This document shows positions 1 through 8,816 of a DNA stretch of 64,000 nt, in pieces. The position numbers and the translations under genes are program-made. The stretch's first letter is position 1, and each line of letters begins with the position of its first letter. This DNA comes from Anaerocolumna aminovalerica (GTDB taxonomy: Bacteria; Bacillota; Clostridia; Lachnospirales; Lachnospiraceae): the NCBI RefSeq assembly GCF_900115365.1, contig NZ_FOWD01000012.1:1-64000 (forward strand), in the 5' to 3' direction. Under the pieces are notes generated by a model. It was not told the DNA's origin, did no database searches, and saw only the letters and a list, made by a program, of their open reading frames with translations.

Positions 1-217
1 TGTACATGTTACCGCAGGAAGGGCAGAAACGGCTTTTGCAAGTATAAGGAACAAACCTAAGTTTACCACACTCAGGGCAGCCCCAAAAAGCACCGCCGTG
101 AGCAGAATCACCACAGTTAAGCATACGATTAATGTTATCAATGACTGTATCACGAGGGTGTAAAATATATAGCGTTTCTTCATAATGGTCTCTCAAAATA
201 TCTTTTAATATACTCAT
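1..217 (-). CDS. IS91-family transposase, N-terminal part (runs off the window)
   Basis: Reading the minus strand from an ATG at 217 gives 72 open codons that leave the window. The visible part has the zinc-binding head of IS91-type (Y2 HUH) transposases: a CPECG pair, then the CKSRFCPSCG block typical of the clostridial branch of this family. These enzymes move DNA by rolling-circle transposition. The catalytic HUH and tyrosine motifs would lie outside the window, so it cannot be judged whether the element is intact. The family call rests on the zinc-finger motif only. Confidence 0.75.
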   Translation of the reverse strand, partial: MSILKDILRDHYEETLYILHPRDTVIDNINRMLNCGDSAHGGAFWGCPECGKLRFVPYTCKSRFCPSCGNMY

Positions 218-252
218 AAGACTATTATGAAGCAAAGTAACAAAAAAGAAAA

Positions 253-305
253 CCCCTTCCCCTCATGAATGAGGGGTCAGGGGAGTTGAGAGTGTCGAAG
301 ACACT
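253..305. repeat. Two adjacent hairpins just upstream of the transposase gene
   Basis: The first hairpin (253-283) has an 8-bp perfect stem, CCCCTCAT/ATGAGGGG, around a 2-nt loop and extends outward with CCCC/GGGG. The second (291-305) is AGTGTC-GAA-GACACT. IS91-type elements end in subterminal hairpins rather than long terminal inverted repeats, so this may be the terIS side of the element. That assignment is inference; the hairpins themselves are directly visible. Confidence 0.45.
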
Positions 306-360
306 TTGTTCTATGTCATTCAATGTGAATTTAAGGATATTAAAATTACAAGTTTTTATT

Positions 361-406
361 GAAATAAAATTACATGTGTGAAAAAATAAAAGGAAATAAA
401 ATTACA
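361..406 (+). promoter_or_regulatory. Direct repeat upstream of murQ promoter, candidate operator
   Basis: The 14-mer GAAATAAAATTACA occurs at 361-374 and again, identical, at 393-406, 32 bp apart (about three helical turns). The second copy ends 8 bp before the -35 hexamer. RpiR-type MurNAc regulators bind AT-rich GAAAT...TTTC-like sites, and a damaged RpiR gene lies beyond this operon. Regulator and site are linked by inference. Confidence 0.4.
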
Positions 407-413
407 ATTTCTC

Positions 414-442
414 TTGACATTGTATTGTATGTTGGATAAAAT
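414..442 (+). promoter_or_regulatory. Sigma-A promoter of the murQ operon
   Basis: TTGACA at 414-419, a 17-nt spacer and TAAAAT at 437-442. This gives an untranslated leader of about 90 nt before the murQ start. Confidence 0.7.
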
Positions 443-542
443 AAATTTAAAGATATTAGAATATATTACTAAAACATGCATTACATGGAAGGCTGATTTA
501 CAAATAATTTAATGTAATGTCATTTGGAAATGTGGGATTATT

Positions 543-1469
543 ATGAATGAGTATTTATCAAACCTAATAACTGAAAAGGTAAATCAAAATACAAAGAATA
601 TTGATGAATGCAGCACCCGTGAAATTTTGGAATTGATTAATGAGGAAGATTGCGGTGTTCCTTATGCTGTAAAAGAGGAGATACCCAACATCATCAAGGC
701 CGTGGATATTCTTTATGAATCACTAAAGAATGGAGGAAAGATGGTTTATATGGGAGCTGGTACTTCCGGAAGATTAGGGGTATTAGATGCATCAGAATGT
801 CCTCCCACTTTTGGTACAGACCCTGAATTGGTGCAGGGATACATTGCTGGAGGGGATGTGGCTTTAAGAACAGCCGTTGAAGGTTGTGAAGATAATGAAG
901 ACCTGGGAAGGCAACAGATAATTGAGTGTAATATTAAAGAGGGTGATGTGGTAATTGGTATCACAGCCAGCGGAAGTGCCCCTTATGTAATTGGCGGTAT
1001 GAAGCAAGGGAAAGAATCAGGGGCAAAAACTATCGCAGTTGTGAACAATAAAGATAGTAAATTGAAACCAATATGTGACATATGTATCGCTCCCGTTGTG
1101 GGACCGGAAGTTATAATCGGATCCACAAGAATGAAAGCAGGTACGGCTCAAAAACTTGTACTGAACATGTTGACCACCTCTACCATGATTAAACTTGGAA
1201 AAGTATACGGCAATATGATGGTTGATTTAAAAGCAACCAATAATAAACTTAATGAAAGGGCATTAAGAATTATTAAAACCACCACCGGAGTAGATGATGA
1301 GACAGCCAAAGAATATTTGGTTAAGGCCAATAAGAATACAAAAACTGCAATATTAATGATTTTATCCGGTTATTCATTAGAAGAAGCTGAACAATTATTG
1401 CAGGAGAACGAAGGATATTTAAAAAGGGCACTAATGCAATTAGATATTAAAATAGAAGATGATTTTTAG
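543..1469 (+). CDS. murQ: N-acetylmuramic acid 6-phosphate etherase
   Basis: MurQ cleaves the lactyl ether of cytoplasmic MurNAc-6-phosphate, giving GlcNAc-6-phosphate and D-lactate, the committing step of muropeptide salvage. At 308 aa it has the usual family length. The SIS sugar-phosphate domain shows GAGTSGRLGVLDASECPPTFG near residues 71-91, with the conserved Glu at about 85 and a second Glu at about 113, matching the catalytic pair known in E. coli MurQ. A UBA-like helical tail follows. It is the first gene of an operon with anmK, a MurNAc/GlcNAc kinase and namZ, all with gaps under 200 nt. The ribosome site is weak; the start is supported by the family N-terminus. Confidence 0.95.
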   Translation: MNEYLSNLITEKVNQNTKNIDECSTREILELINEEDCGVPYAVKEEIPNIIKAVDILYESLKNGGKMVYMGAGTSGRLGVLDASECPPTFGTDPELVQGYIAGGDVALRTAVEGCEDNEDLGRQQIIECNIKEGDVVIGITASGSAPYVIGGMKQGKESGAKTIAVVNNKDSKLKPICDICIAPVVGPEVIIGSTRMKAGTAQKLVLNMLTTSTMIKLGKVYGNMMVDLKATNNKLNERALRIIKTTTGVDDETAKEYLVKANKNTKTAILMILSGYSLEEAEQLLQENEGYLKRALMQLDIKIEDDF

Positions 1470-1662
1470 AAGGTACATATAGAAAGATAAATTTTAAGAC
1501 TGGTTTTCATTTGATTAAAGATATAGGGATTCACTAAAAGCAGCAAAAACAGGTATTATTATTTTAGTTCTACATTATGATTAATAACTGCGTATAATTC
1601 CGGTTAGCCAAAAGAAAGACCAATAATAAATGAATTCTTAAGCCGGAAAGAAAGAGGTATTT

Positions 1663-2904
1663 ATGTTGGAGCATATCAGGTCAAAAAAAACAAGAAGAGT
1701 GGTAGGGCTTATGTCAGGCACCTCTGTGGATGGAATTGACAGTGCGCTGGTTGAAATTACCGGAGATCCCATGGATGGGAATGTAAAGTTAATTGCTTTT
1801 GAAAACAATCCTTTTCCGGAAGAGGTTAAGGATATGATAATCTCTTTGTTTGATACCAAACATGCTAATGTGGAGCAATTGGGATATATGAATGTACTTT
1901 TGGGAGAACTTTATGCTAAGGCAGTGTTCTCAGTAGTACATAAAGCTGGACTTATGATAGGGGATGTGGACTTCGTAGGTTCTCACGGTCAAACAGTCTA
2001 TCATCATCCGGAAATTTGTACCTTTCCTTTAGAGTTAAAAGAGTACCCGTCCGATTCTCAGAGAGACTCCTATTCTTTTGGCTACACCATGCAGATTGGA
2101 GAAGGTGCAGTCATTGCTGCAAGAACCGGTATTCCATGTGTTTCTGACTTTAGGGTTGCTGATATGGCAGTAGGGGGACAAGGGGCTCCTTTAGTGCCAT
2201 TTACCGAATATCTGTTATACAGAAAAAAAGATAAAACGGTTCTGCTACAGAATATTGGAGGTATTGGTAATATTACGGTTCTACCAAAGAGTTGCTCTCA
2301 GGAAGAAGTATATGCTTTTGATACGGGACCTGGTAATATGATCATGGATGGTTTAATTCATCTATTTACCAATGGAGAGAAAAGTTATGATATAGGCGGA
2401 GAGGTGGCAGCCAGGGGACAGGTGAACAAAGGGTTATTGGATACTATGTGCAGGAACATCTATTTTGCAATGAAACCCCCTAAATCAACAGGAAGAGAAT
2501 TGTTTGGGAAAGAGTATTATACAAATTTGTTCCATAAGATGCGGGAACAAAACATTAGTATGGAGGATGCTCTAGCTACAGCAACAGAATTTACCGCCTG
2601 GTCCATAGAAGATTCTTATAGACAATTTATCATGGAGAAAGAGATTAAAAGGAGTAGTGCTTCTCAGCTTATTATTGGGGGTGGAGGCAGCTACAATCAC
2701 ACCTTAATAGGGAAAATAAAACTGCGTATGGAACCATTTGGTATAGAGGTTCTTACACAGGAAGATGTTGGATTTAACAGTGATGCAAAAGAAGCAGTAG
2801 CCTTTGCTATGTTAGCGGATTGCGCCATTGCCGGTAAATATAATAATATGCAGTTGGTTACCGGTGCCTGTAAGCCAGTAGTCATGGGCAAAATATCTTT
2901 GTAG
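1663..2904 (+). CDS. anmK: Anhydro-N-acetylmuramic acid kinase
   Basis: AnmK opens the 1,6-anhydro ring of anhydroMurNAc and phosphorylates it to MurNAc-6-phosphate, the MurQ substrate. The 413-aa product begins its ASKHA fold with VGLMSGTSVDGIDSALVEI near residues 14-32, then shows the DTGPGNMIMD and IGGGGSYN phosphate/adenosine loops. A GAAAGAGG ribosome site precedes the ATG. It is a little longer than the roughly 370 aa of E. coli AnmK. Its presence beside a MurNAc kinase suggests the cell can take in both reducing MurNAc and anhydroMurNAc. Confidence 0.93.
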   Translation: MLEHIRSKKTRRVVGLMSGTSVDGIDSALVEITGDPMDGNVKLIAFENNPFPEEVKDMIISLFDTKHANVEQLGYMNVLLGELYAKAVFSVVHKAGLMIGDVDFVGSHGQTVYHHPEICTFPLELKEYPSDSQRDSYSFGYTMQIGEGAVIAARTGIPCVSDFRVADMAVGGQGAPLVPFTEYLLYRKKDKTVLLQNIGGIGNITVLPKSCSQEEVYAFDTGPGNMIMDGLIHLFTNGEKSYDIGGEVAARGQVNKGLLDTMCRNIYFAMKPPKSTGRELFGKEYYTNLFHKMREQNISMEDALATATEFTAWSIEDSYRQFIMEKEIKRSSASQLIIGGGGSYNHTLIGKIKLRMEPFGIEVLTQEDVGFNSDAKEAVAFAMLADCAIAGKYNNMQLVTGACKPVVMGKISL

Positions 2905-2950
2905 AGCCTATCAGAAACAACTGTTTGAACTGCAGTAAGGAGGAAGCACT

Positions 2951-3868
2951 GTGTCGGAATATATAATAGGAATGGATGGCGGAGGAACAAAGACAAAAGT
3001 ATTAATTGCAGATAGGAACCAAACTATTCTGGAAGAACTTACAGCAGGTGCCATTAACTATAATGGTGCAAAGAAGGAGGAAGTTGATCAGAATATTCAA
3101 GGTATCTTTCATACTCTGGAGGATAAGGGATATAAAAAAGACCATTGCAGGGGAATATGTATTGGTACCGCCGGAATCAGCAATCCACTTGTAACTGAAT
3201 ATATGAAAGAAAATATTAACCATTTTGGATACACATGTTCCGCAGACATTGTTGGTGATCATGAAACTGCACTGGCAGGTGCTCTTATGCAAACAGAAGG
3301 TATAATAGTAATTGCCGGCACCGGTTCTATTTGCTATGGTAAAGACCAGTGTGGAAATACCTATCGTACCGGAGGCTTTGGTCATCTTATTGATGACGAA
3401 GGAAGTGGCTATGCCATAGGAAGAGATATACTTTCTGCGGTAGTCAGGGCACATGATAAAAGAGCAGAAGATACGGTTCTTACAAAATTGGTATTTGAAT
3501 ATTTGCATATACGATCCATAGAAGAATTAATCCGTTATGTTTATAATCCAAAGCATAGTAAAAAAGAGATAGCAAAGCTTTCCATCCTTATAGATGAAGC
3601 ATACCGATTACAGGACACAGTTTCTGTTGCTATTATGGACAAATGTGTAAGAGGATTGGTGGATTTAACCAGACCGATCCTTAACCATATGAATGAAAAT
3701 TGTCTTGTTGCGGCAGCAGGAAGTGTTCTATTAAATAATGAAAATATACTGGAAAAATTCACTGCCGGAATGAAAAGGGAATATCCTGATATATCTATAA
3801 TAAAGCCCAAGAAAGATGCTGCTTATGGTGCAGTTATTTTAGCAGCCAAGTTGTTAGGAGAGGATTGA
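2951..3868 (+). CDS. murK: BadF/BadG-type sugar kinase, likely MurNAc/GlcNAc kinase
   Basis: A 305-aa ASKHA-fold kinase of the BadF/BadG/BcrA family, translated from GTG behind AAGGAGGAA. The phosphate-1 loop GMDGGGTKTKV (about residues 7-17) and the adenosine-contacting AGTGSICYG loop are intact. Clostridial MurK of this family phosphorylates MurNAc and GlcNAc with ATP. Its place between anmK and namZ makes MurNAc the likeliest substrate here, because NamZ releases free MurNAc. A pure GlcNAc kinase is possible; the sequence alone does not settle specificity. Confidence 0.8.
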   Translation: MSEYIIGMDGGGTKTKVLIADRNQTILEELTAGAINYNGAKKEEVDQNIQGIFHTLEDKGYKKDHCRGICIGTAGISNPLVTEYMKENINHFGYTCSADIVGDHETALAGALMQTEGIIVIAGTGSICYGKDQCGNTYRTGGFGHLIDDEGSGYAIGRDILSAVVRAHDKRAEDTVLTKLVFEYLHIRSIEELIRYVYNPKHSKKEIAKLSILIDEAYRLQDTVSVAIMDKCVRGLVDLTRPILNHMNENCLVAAAGSVLLNNENILEKFTAGMKREYPDISIIKPKKDAAYGAVILAAKLLGED

Positions 3869-3910
3869 ATAGCAATAAAAAGAGGCTAAAACGCCGGAAT
3901 CGAGGTTAGT

Positions 3911-5050
3911 ATGAAACTGGGAATAGACCAAATTGATAAATATATGTACTTATTTGAAGGAAAAAAGGTTGGACTGATTACTAATCCAACGGGAGTCAAT
4001 AGTGAATTAGAAAGTACCATTGATATTTTACATAAAAAAGTGAATTTAGTACGGTTATTTTCTCCCGAGCATGGAGTAAGAGGGGATATACAAGCTGGAG
4101 AGGCTGTGGAGAATTATGTGGATGAAAGTACTTCTTTACCTGTTATTACCTTATATGGCAAGAATAAAAGACCATCTAAGGAGATGCTTGAAGATATAGA
4201 TATATTAGCAATGGATATTCAGGATGTAGGTTCCAGGCTATATACCTATCTATATACTATGTCTTATTGTATGCAGGGCTGTGCCCAGTTTGGAAAAACC
4301 TTTGTTCTTTTTGACCGGCCCAATCCTATTGGGGGAGAGAGTGTGGAAGGCAATATCATTCAGGAAGGTTTTACTTCCTTTGTGGGATTACACCCCATTA
4401 CTTATCGATATGGATTAACCATAGGTGAAATGGCAGAGTTCTTTAATAAGGAATTTCATATTCAATGTGATTTAAAGGTAATTCCCATGGAAGGGTGGAC
4501 CAGAAGTATGTTCTATGAAGATACTAATTTGGCTTGGATTCTGCCTTCTCCTAATATGCCTACGGTAGATACTGCATTTGTCTACAACGCTGCTTGTATT
4601 TTTGAAGGAACGAATATCTCAGAGGGCAGAGGCACAACAAAACCTTTTGAGTTCGTAGGTGCTCCCTGGCTTAATGCTGGTAAATTAGCCGATATTATGA
4701 ATGGTTTGAAGCTGGAGGGAGTTGTATTTCGACCTGTATATTTTACTCCAACCTTTTCAAAACATGCCAATGAACTATGCAAAGGAGTACAGCTTCATGT
4801 AACTAATCGAAGCACTTTCTGTGCAGTAAAAACCGGATTGCATTTGCTGGAAGTAGTCAAAAGGATGTCAAAAGAAAAGTTTCAGTACTTACCGGCCTTT
4901 TCTGAAAGAGGAAAGCCTATGATTGATTACAATACAGGAAGTGATTACATTAGAACCCACGATTTTTCTGCAAAAGAGGTATACCAAATGTGGAAGAAAG
5001 ATGAAGAAGAGTTTAAACAAAAAAAAGAAAAATATCATATTTACAAATAA
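3911..5050 (+). CDS. namZ: DUF1343/NamZ exo-beta-N-acetylmuramidase, no signal peptide
   Basis: A 379-aa protein of the DUF1343 family. The B. subtilis member NamZ (YbbC, GH171) is an exo-muramidase that removes terminal MurNAc from peptidoglycan fragments. Family landmarks are GLITNPTG, FSPEHGVRGDIQAGE, DIQDVGSRLYTYLYTM, FDRPNPIGG and SPNMPTVDTAFVY. B. subtilis NamZ is secreted, but this protein starts directly with the mature domain and shows no hydrophobic N-terminus, so it is probably cytoplasmic and would act on imported muropeptides. It is the last gene of the operon. Confidence 0.85.
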   Translation: MKLGIDQIDKYMYLFEGKKVGLITNPTGVNSELESTIDILHKKVNLVRLFSPEHGVRGDIQAGEAVENYVDESTSLPVITLYGKNKRPSKEMLEDIDILAMDIQDVGSRLYTYLYTMSYCMQGCAQFGKTFVLFDRPNPIGGESVEGNIIQEGFTSFVGLHPITYRYGLTIGEMAEFFNKEFHIQCDLKVIPMEGWTRSMFYEDTNLAWILPSPNMPTVDTAFVYNAACIFEGTNISEGRGTTKPFEFVGAPWLNAGKLADIMNGLKLEGVVFRPVYFTPTFSKHANELCKGVQLHVTNRSTFCAVKTGLHLLEVVKRMSKEKFQYLPAFSERGKPMIDYNTGSDYIRTHDFSAKEVYQMWKKDEEEFKQKKEKYHIYK

Positions 5051-5093
5051 TAACGTCTAATTCAAACATTAGAAGATTGAGATTTGCAAATGA

Positions 5094-5136
5094 AAACGCG
5101 GAGTATACTGATTTTTAACCGGTATATTCTGCGTTT
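5094..5136. terminator. Long hairpin after namZ
   Basis: A 17-bp stem, including a few G-T pairs, joins 5094-5110 with 5120-5136 around a 9-nt AT-rich loop. There is no long T tract, so it may terminate weakly or protect the 3' end of the mRNA. It lies between the namZ operon and the opposing regulator. Confidence 0.5.
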
Positions 5137-5198
5137 ATGCTTATATATGGAATTATCTGTCATCACAAAAGTTTTATTAACATCATTCAGCAAACTGC

Positions 5199-5450
5199 TC
5201 ACTTGTTGTGTTTTCCAATGGGGATTTTTGTTAAAAAGTAAAACAGATAGGGGCCAAGCATTGCTGGAATTACATACAGCCAACTAATGCGTCCAGATTC
5301 ATAAATATTACTAATAGTGATGTAATAACTGTAAACATAGATACAGGCAGATATAGAAATAGGTTTACTATGCTAATGAACCAAAATACTGCATTATCTG
5401 TTCTAACGCTAAGACAATAACAGATAGACCACCAGTAGTGTGGCGGATTT
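5199..5450 (-). pseudogene. Possible remnant of a membrane protein gene
   Basis: On the minus strand a frame ending at 5199 reads a plausible hydrophobic tail with WLYVIPAMLGPYLFYF, while upstream an adjacent frame carries NAVFWFISIVNLFLYLP. The two are joined only across a frame change with stops. This looks like a decayed C-terminal piece of a multi-pass membrane protein downstream of the regulator. I do not recognise the parent family and the call is tentative. Confidence 0.25.
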
Positions 5451-5548
5451 AAATCCTCCTGTACTTAATACGGAATGAATTTTTATTGTATGCTGGGTAT
5501 TAAATAATATTGTGATTATAAAGCATCTAAAATCCATATCACATAATT

Positions 5549-6431
5549 TTAATCCGTTAAACGGTGGGAACTGCAAGACTCATAACTGACTTCCAGCAAT
5601 TCCTCAACATTCTCATAATCTCTATTAGCAATTGCGGTAAACAATATATCATTCAAAATCAATTGGGCAATACGGGAACTCATAGCACCGCTTCTTTTGT
5701 AGATTTCCGGTGAACTGGTATATAGGACTAAATCCGAATTCATTGCTAAATGACTTTTTCCAAACTTAGTGATAGCTAATGTAGTGGCCTTATTTTTTTG
5801 TGCAATTTCCAATATTTCGATAATTTCCTTCGTTTCCCCGGAGTTAGAGAATAAGATGGCAATATCTTCTTCTGTAAGTGTGGAGGCATAGGTTAAACTA
5901 ACGTGAGTATCCTGACAAAAAGTCACATTATAGCCAATGCGGAGTAACTTATGAAATAAATCACTGGCTACTAATCCTGACGCACCTACACCGAATAAAC
6001 GTATTGTCCTGGCATGAATAATATGTAGGAATTTTATTTACAGTTTTTTTCAACATTTCTTCGTCGAATAATTTGAGAGTAGCTTCAATTGCTTGAATAC
6101 TGCTATAACAAACATTCTCAGCCATAGAGCTAAATGTAGAATGTTCTTTAATATCTGTAAATTGTAGCAGAGGAGCAGATGTACCACTTTCCGTAATGGT
6201 ATCATTCATTTCTACAAAAAGGGACTTTTTTAAATCCTTCATACCATCAAAACCGATGGATTTACAAAAACGAACCCAAGCTCCCTGACTGGTACCGGAT
6301 TGTTCTGCAAGTTTAGCAAGTGGATAACGAAAGATGTTTTCTCTATTTTTTAAAATGTAATCTGCCACTAATTTCTCTGAATTACTCAATTGGGAATACA
6401 TTGTTTGTGTACGAATTTCAACAGTAGTCAT
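5549..6431 (-). pseudogene. RpiR-family regulator (MurR-like), split by a frameshift
   Basis: The first part (6431 down to about 6020) encodes an RpiR helix-turn-helix domain with SNSEKLVADYILKNRE and WVRFCKSIGFDGMKDLK, then a linker to EEMLKKTVNKI. The frame then runs into a stop at 5961. In the +1 frame the SIS domain resumes as ARTIRLFGVGASGLVASDLF, continues through ILFSNSGETKEI and ends normally at 5549. The shift lies near 6005-6030 and needs one extra or two missing bases. Rejoined, the protein would be about 290 aa, the normal RpiR length. Family and position suggest a MurNAc-6-phosphate-responsive regulator of the murQ operon. It may be a real mutation or an assembly error. Confidence 0.8.
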
Positions 6432-6626
6432 TTAGCTCACCTCGTATTTTCATAATACTACCATTATATAACAAAAATTTGATATAGGCAATATGAAGAA
6501 GTTGTAAATAGAACTAAATTCTATGATTTTACTTATGGCTTGATATAAAATGACAGAATCTGTGGAAAACTATGTTCCCTGAAAAAAGGTAATATTCTCG
6601 TGAACACTACCAGTGAGCTGAACGGA

Positions 6627-7241
6627 CTACTTTTCCAGATGCCCGGTATCATTAAAACTCATAATTACCGGATAAGGACTGTCTTTAAAGACTAAATGAG
6701 TAACAGCCGTATTGTTTAAATTTAAACTTTGGTACATATTCATTCTCCAATTGAAAAGACCAATTAAACCAGCTTTTATAATCCCTCCGTGGGCAACAAC
6801 AACAATTTTACTTCCTTGATATTTATCCACCAGGTCATAAATAGCATTCTTTGCCCGGATGGAGGCGTTTCTTGTACTTAATTCACCGCCGGTAAAAGGA
6901 CCGTTTATTTCATCGGTTCTCCAGGCATGAAGATCTTCCGGATATGTTTCTTTAATATCTTTCAAAGTCAATCCTTCCCATGCCCCAAAATTAATTTCAG
7001 CAATTTCATCAACTATAACAGGCTTCATATCAATATCTTCACAAATTATAGATGCAGTATGAAAGGCTCTTTTTAAAGGGCTGGAGAAAATATAATCAAA
7101 GTCACCTTGAAACCGATCTTTTAAACATTGTGCCTGCCGGATACCTTCTTCTGATAATTCTAAATCTGTACTGCCTTGGAATTTACCAAGCTTATTCCAT
7201 TCCGTTTCTCCGTGTCTTACTAAATATACTTCTGTTTTCAT
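6627..7241 (-). CDS. Histidine phosphatase family protein
   Basis: A 204-aa member of the phosphoglycerate mutase-like histidine phosphatases. The LVRHGETEW motif places the phospho-accepting His at residue 10, with Arg 58 (SSPLKRA), Glu 82 and His 151 (VVAHGG) completing the active site. The length and the INFGAWEGLTL segment match the broad CobC/GpmB-like phosphatase group rather than true glycolytic mutases. Such enzymes act on diverse phosphate esters, including alpha-ribazole phosphate in B12 synthesis. No cobalamin genes are adjacent, so the substrate is not assigned. It is a single gene with its own promoter. Confidence 0.85.
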   Translation of the reverse strand: MKTEVYLVRHGETEWNKLGKFQGSTDLELSEEGIRQAQCLKDRFQGDFDYIFSSPLKRAFHTASIICEDIDMKPVIVDEIAEINFGAWEGLTLKDIKETYPEDLHAWRTDEINGPFTGGELSTRNASIRAKNAIYDLVDKYQGSKIVVVAHGGIIKAGLIGLFNWRMNMYQSLNLNNTAVTHLVFKDSPYPVIMSFNDTGHLEK

Positions 7242-7299
7242 TTGACTTTCCAGCAGACTTATATTTCTGCCGTTCCTTTCGCTATTATATGATATGCTT

Positions 7300-7327
7300 A
7301 TTATAGCATTTGAAAATGATAAATCAA
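7300..7327 (-). promoter_or_regulatory. Promoter of the histidine phosphatase gene
   Basis: On the minus strand, TTGATT (7327-7322), a 16-nt spacer and a perfect TATAAT (7305-7300). The rest of the divergent gap up to 7620 is AT-rich with no other clear feature. Confidence 0.55.
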
Positions 7328-7619
7328 TGTATATGAATGAATATAGAATTTTGAAATTTATCCTAAGAAGTGTAAAAGTAATTTTTTATTTTGCATTCTA
7401 GACCTCCACATTAATAATTTCAGGATATAAACTTATAGATATTATACATCAAATGCTATAAAGTATCTAACAATTTCTATTTTTCACTGAAAACTGTGCT
7501 TGGGTTATGGGAATTTTAACATATAATAATTTATTATTGATACTCAAATTCCCACTCTAATAGTGTCATTAGGTGTTTAATTTTAATTTGCCTCATATAA
7601 TTTATTAATATATTTCATT

Positions 7620-8624
7620 ATGAGGTTACACATATTGAAGTTATTGGTTGTTAATAAGAAAAAAGTTTATATTTACCTTATAACTTTTTTAATAATTTTA
7701 GCAGTATTAAAGGTTTTCTATGAATTTCTCCATATTGATACTGCTGAAATGGTAATGGGGGGTAAGCTGTTTATTCAAACCTTTGAAGTTGAGGAAAATA
7801 TGGACCCAGATCAGAATGAAGATGTTGAAAAATATTTTAGACCGTCTAAGCTACCTGTACTCAATGATAGAAATTTTAATGGGAGGTTTTTTGATCCTTA
7901 CTTTCAGAAAGATGTATCTGAAATAATTTTACCGGAATATTTGACAAAGTCACCGGAGGATACCATCATTAATTATTTTAGTATTTTACGGGAGGCGGCT
8001 AATGTTCAGAAAGGTAAGTTTGCGGGTTGTGGCACTTTAGGGAACCAATTATTGCCTTATCCTATAGCATATCAATTTTTGTCATCCGCTTATAAAAAAA
8101 ATACATCCTATAAAGAATATCTTAAAACTTTTTTAAATATCTTACATATCAATTTAATTAAATATAGGCAGGTACCTGTATATAATAATACCAATGATAT
8201 AATAAGATATTTTGTAGAGATTGAGACTATTGAAGGTTCTGAGAAAAATGCGGCAAATTTTGCTTACTACTATGGTTTCGTTGATATTGTAAAAGAGAAG
8301 AATAATTATAAAATATCGAATTTAGAATTCCATAGAGAAGATTATCTTTGTGCACCATATCATGGTTGGTCTCATGCTGCTGAAGCTGTTGTTGATATAA
8401 AATATGGCGGATGGTGTAAACTGGTGAAGGAAAGATATCCAACTAAACAGGAAGGTTATATAAAGAAGATTCCCTTTAAAGGGACTGATGGAAATGATTA
8501 TCTTATAGAATTCTATCAGTTAACAAATGATACCGATATAGAGATAGCACAATATATAAAAGACAAATCCGGCAACTGGAGACTTATAAAACTTGAGCCT
8601 GAAAAATGTTTAGAAGATAAATAA
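7620..8624 (+). CDS. Membrane-anchored extracytoplasmic protein of unknown function
   Basis: A 334-aa protein I do not recognise. The N-terminus has several lysines and then one hydrophobic segment (about residues 18-34, IYLITFLIILAVLKVFY), a signal anchor without a lipobox. The remaining roughly 300 residues are soluble, rich in Tyr, Asn and Asp, and presumably outside the membrane. It contains four cysteines (GCGT, LCAPY and WCKL areas among them). Both neighbours have their own transcription signals, so it is probably monocistronic. Function unknown. Confidence 0.6.
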   Translation: MRLHILKLLVVNKKKVYIYLITFLIILAVLKVFYEFLHIDTAEMVMGGKLFIQTFEVEENMDPDQNEDVEKYFRPSKLPVLNDRNFNGRFFDPYFQKDVSEIILPEYLTKSPEDTIINYFSILREAANVQKGKFAGCGTLGNQLLPYPIAYQFLSSAYKKNTSYKEYLKTFLNILHINLIKYRQVPVYNNTNDIIRYFVEIETIEGSEKNAANFAYYYGFVDIVKEKNNYKISNLEFHREDYLCAPYHGWSHAAEAVVDIKYGGWCKLVKERYPTKQEGYIKKIPFKGTDGNDYLIEFYQLTNDTDIEIAQYIKDKSGNWRLIKLEPEKCLEDK

Positions 8625-8729
8625 GGGGGGTTACAAAAGAGGAATGGTAATATCAGAGAATAGGTGGAATAACAATTCTATTCTTAATTTCTGGAAATAT
8701 CATCTATTTTGCAAATCCCTATTTAACAT

Positions 8730-8789
8730 TACTTTACCTATTAACACTTGATATGTGCTAAATTACTCCCAAGGTTAATAGGTAAAGTA
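8730..8789. terminator. Long bidirectional hairpin between convergent genes
   Basis: A perfect 16-bp inverted repeat (TACTTTACCTATTAAC at 8730-8745, its complement at 8774-8789) closes a 28-nt loop in the gap between two convergent genes. There is no classic T tract on either side, so it could be a transcript-end hairpin or a protein-binding site. Confidence 0.5.
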
Positions 8790-8816
8790 TACTTATGTTA
8801 ATTATATATTGTATAA

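Noticed and set aside
3002-3508. 168-codon frame antisense to the MurNAc kinase gene
   Set aside because: Cys/Ser/Thr-rich shadow of a clearly coding gene, without a ribosome site.
5062-5287. Two opposing short frames after namZ
   Set aside because: They overlap each other and a hairpin; no ribosome site or protein-like signal. Only a decayed fragment on the minus strand seemed worth noting.
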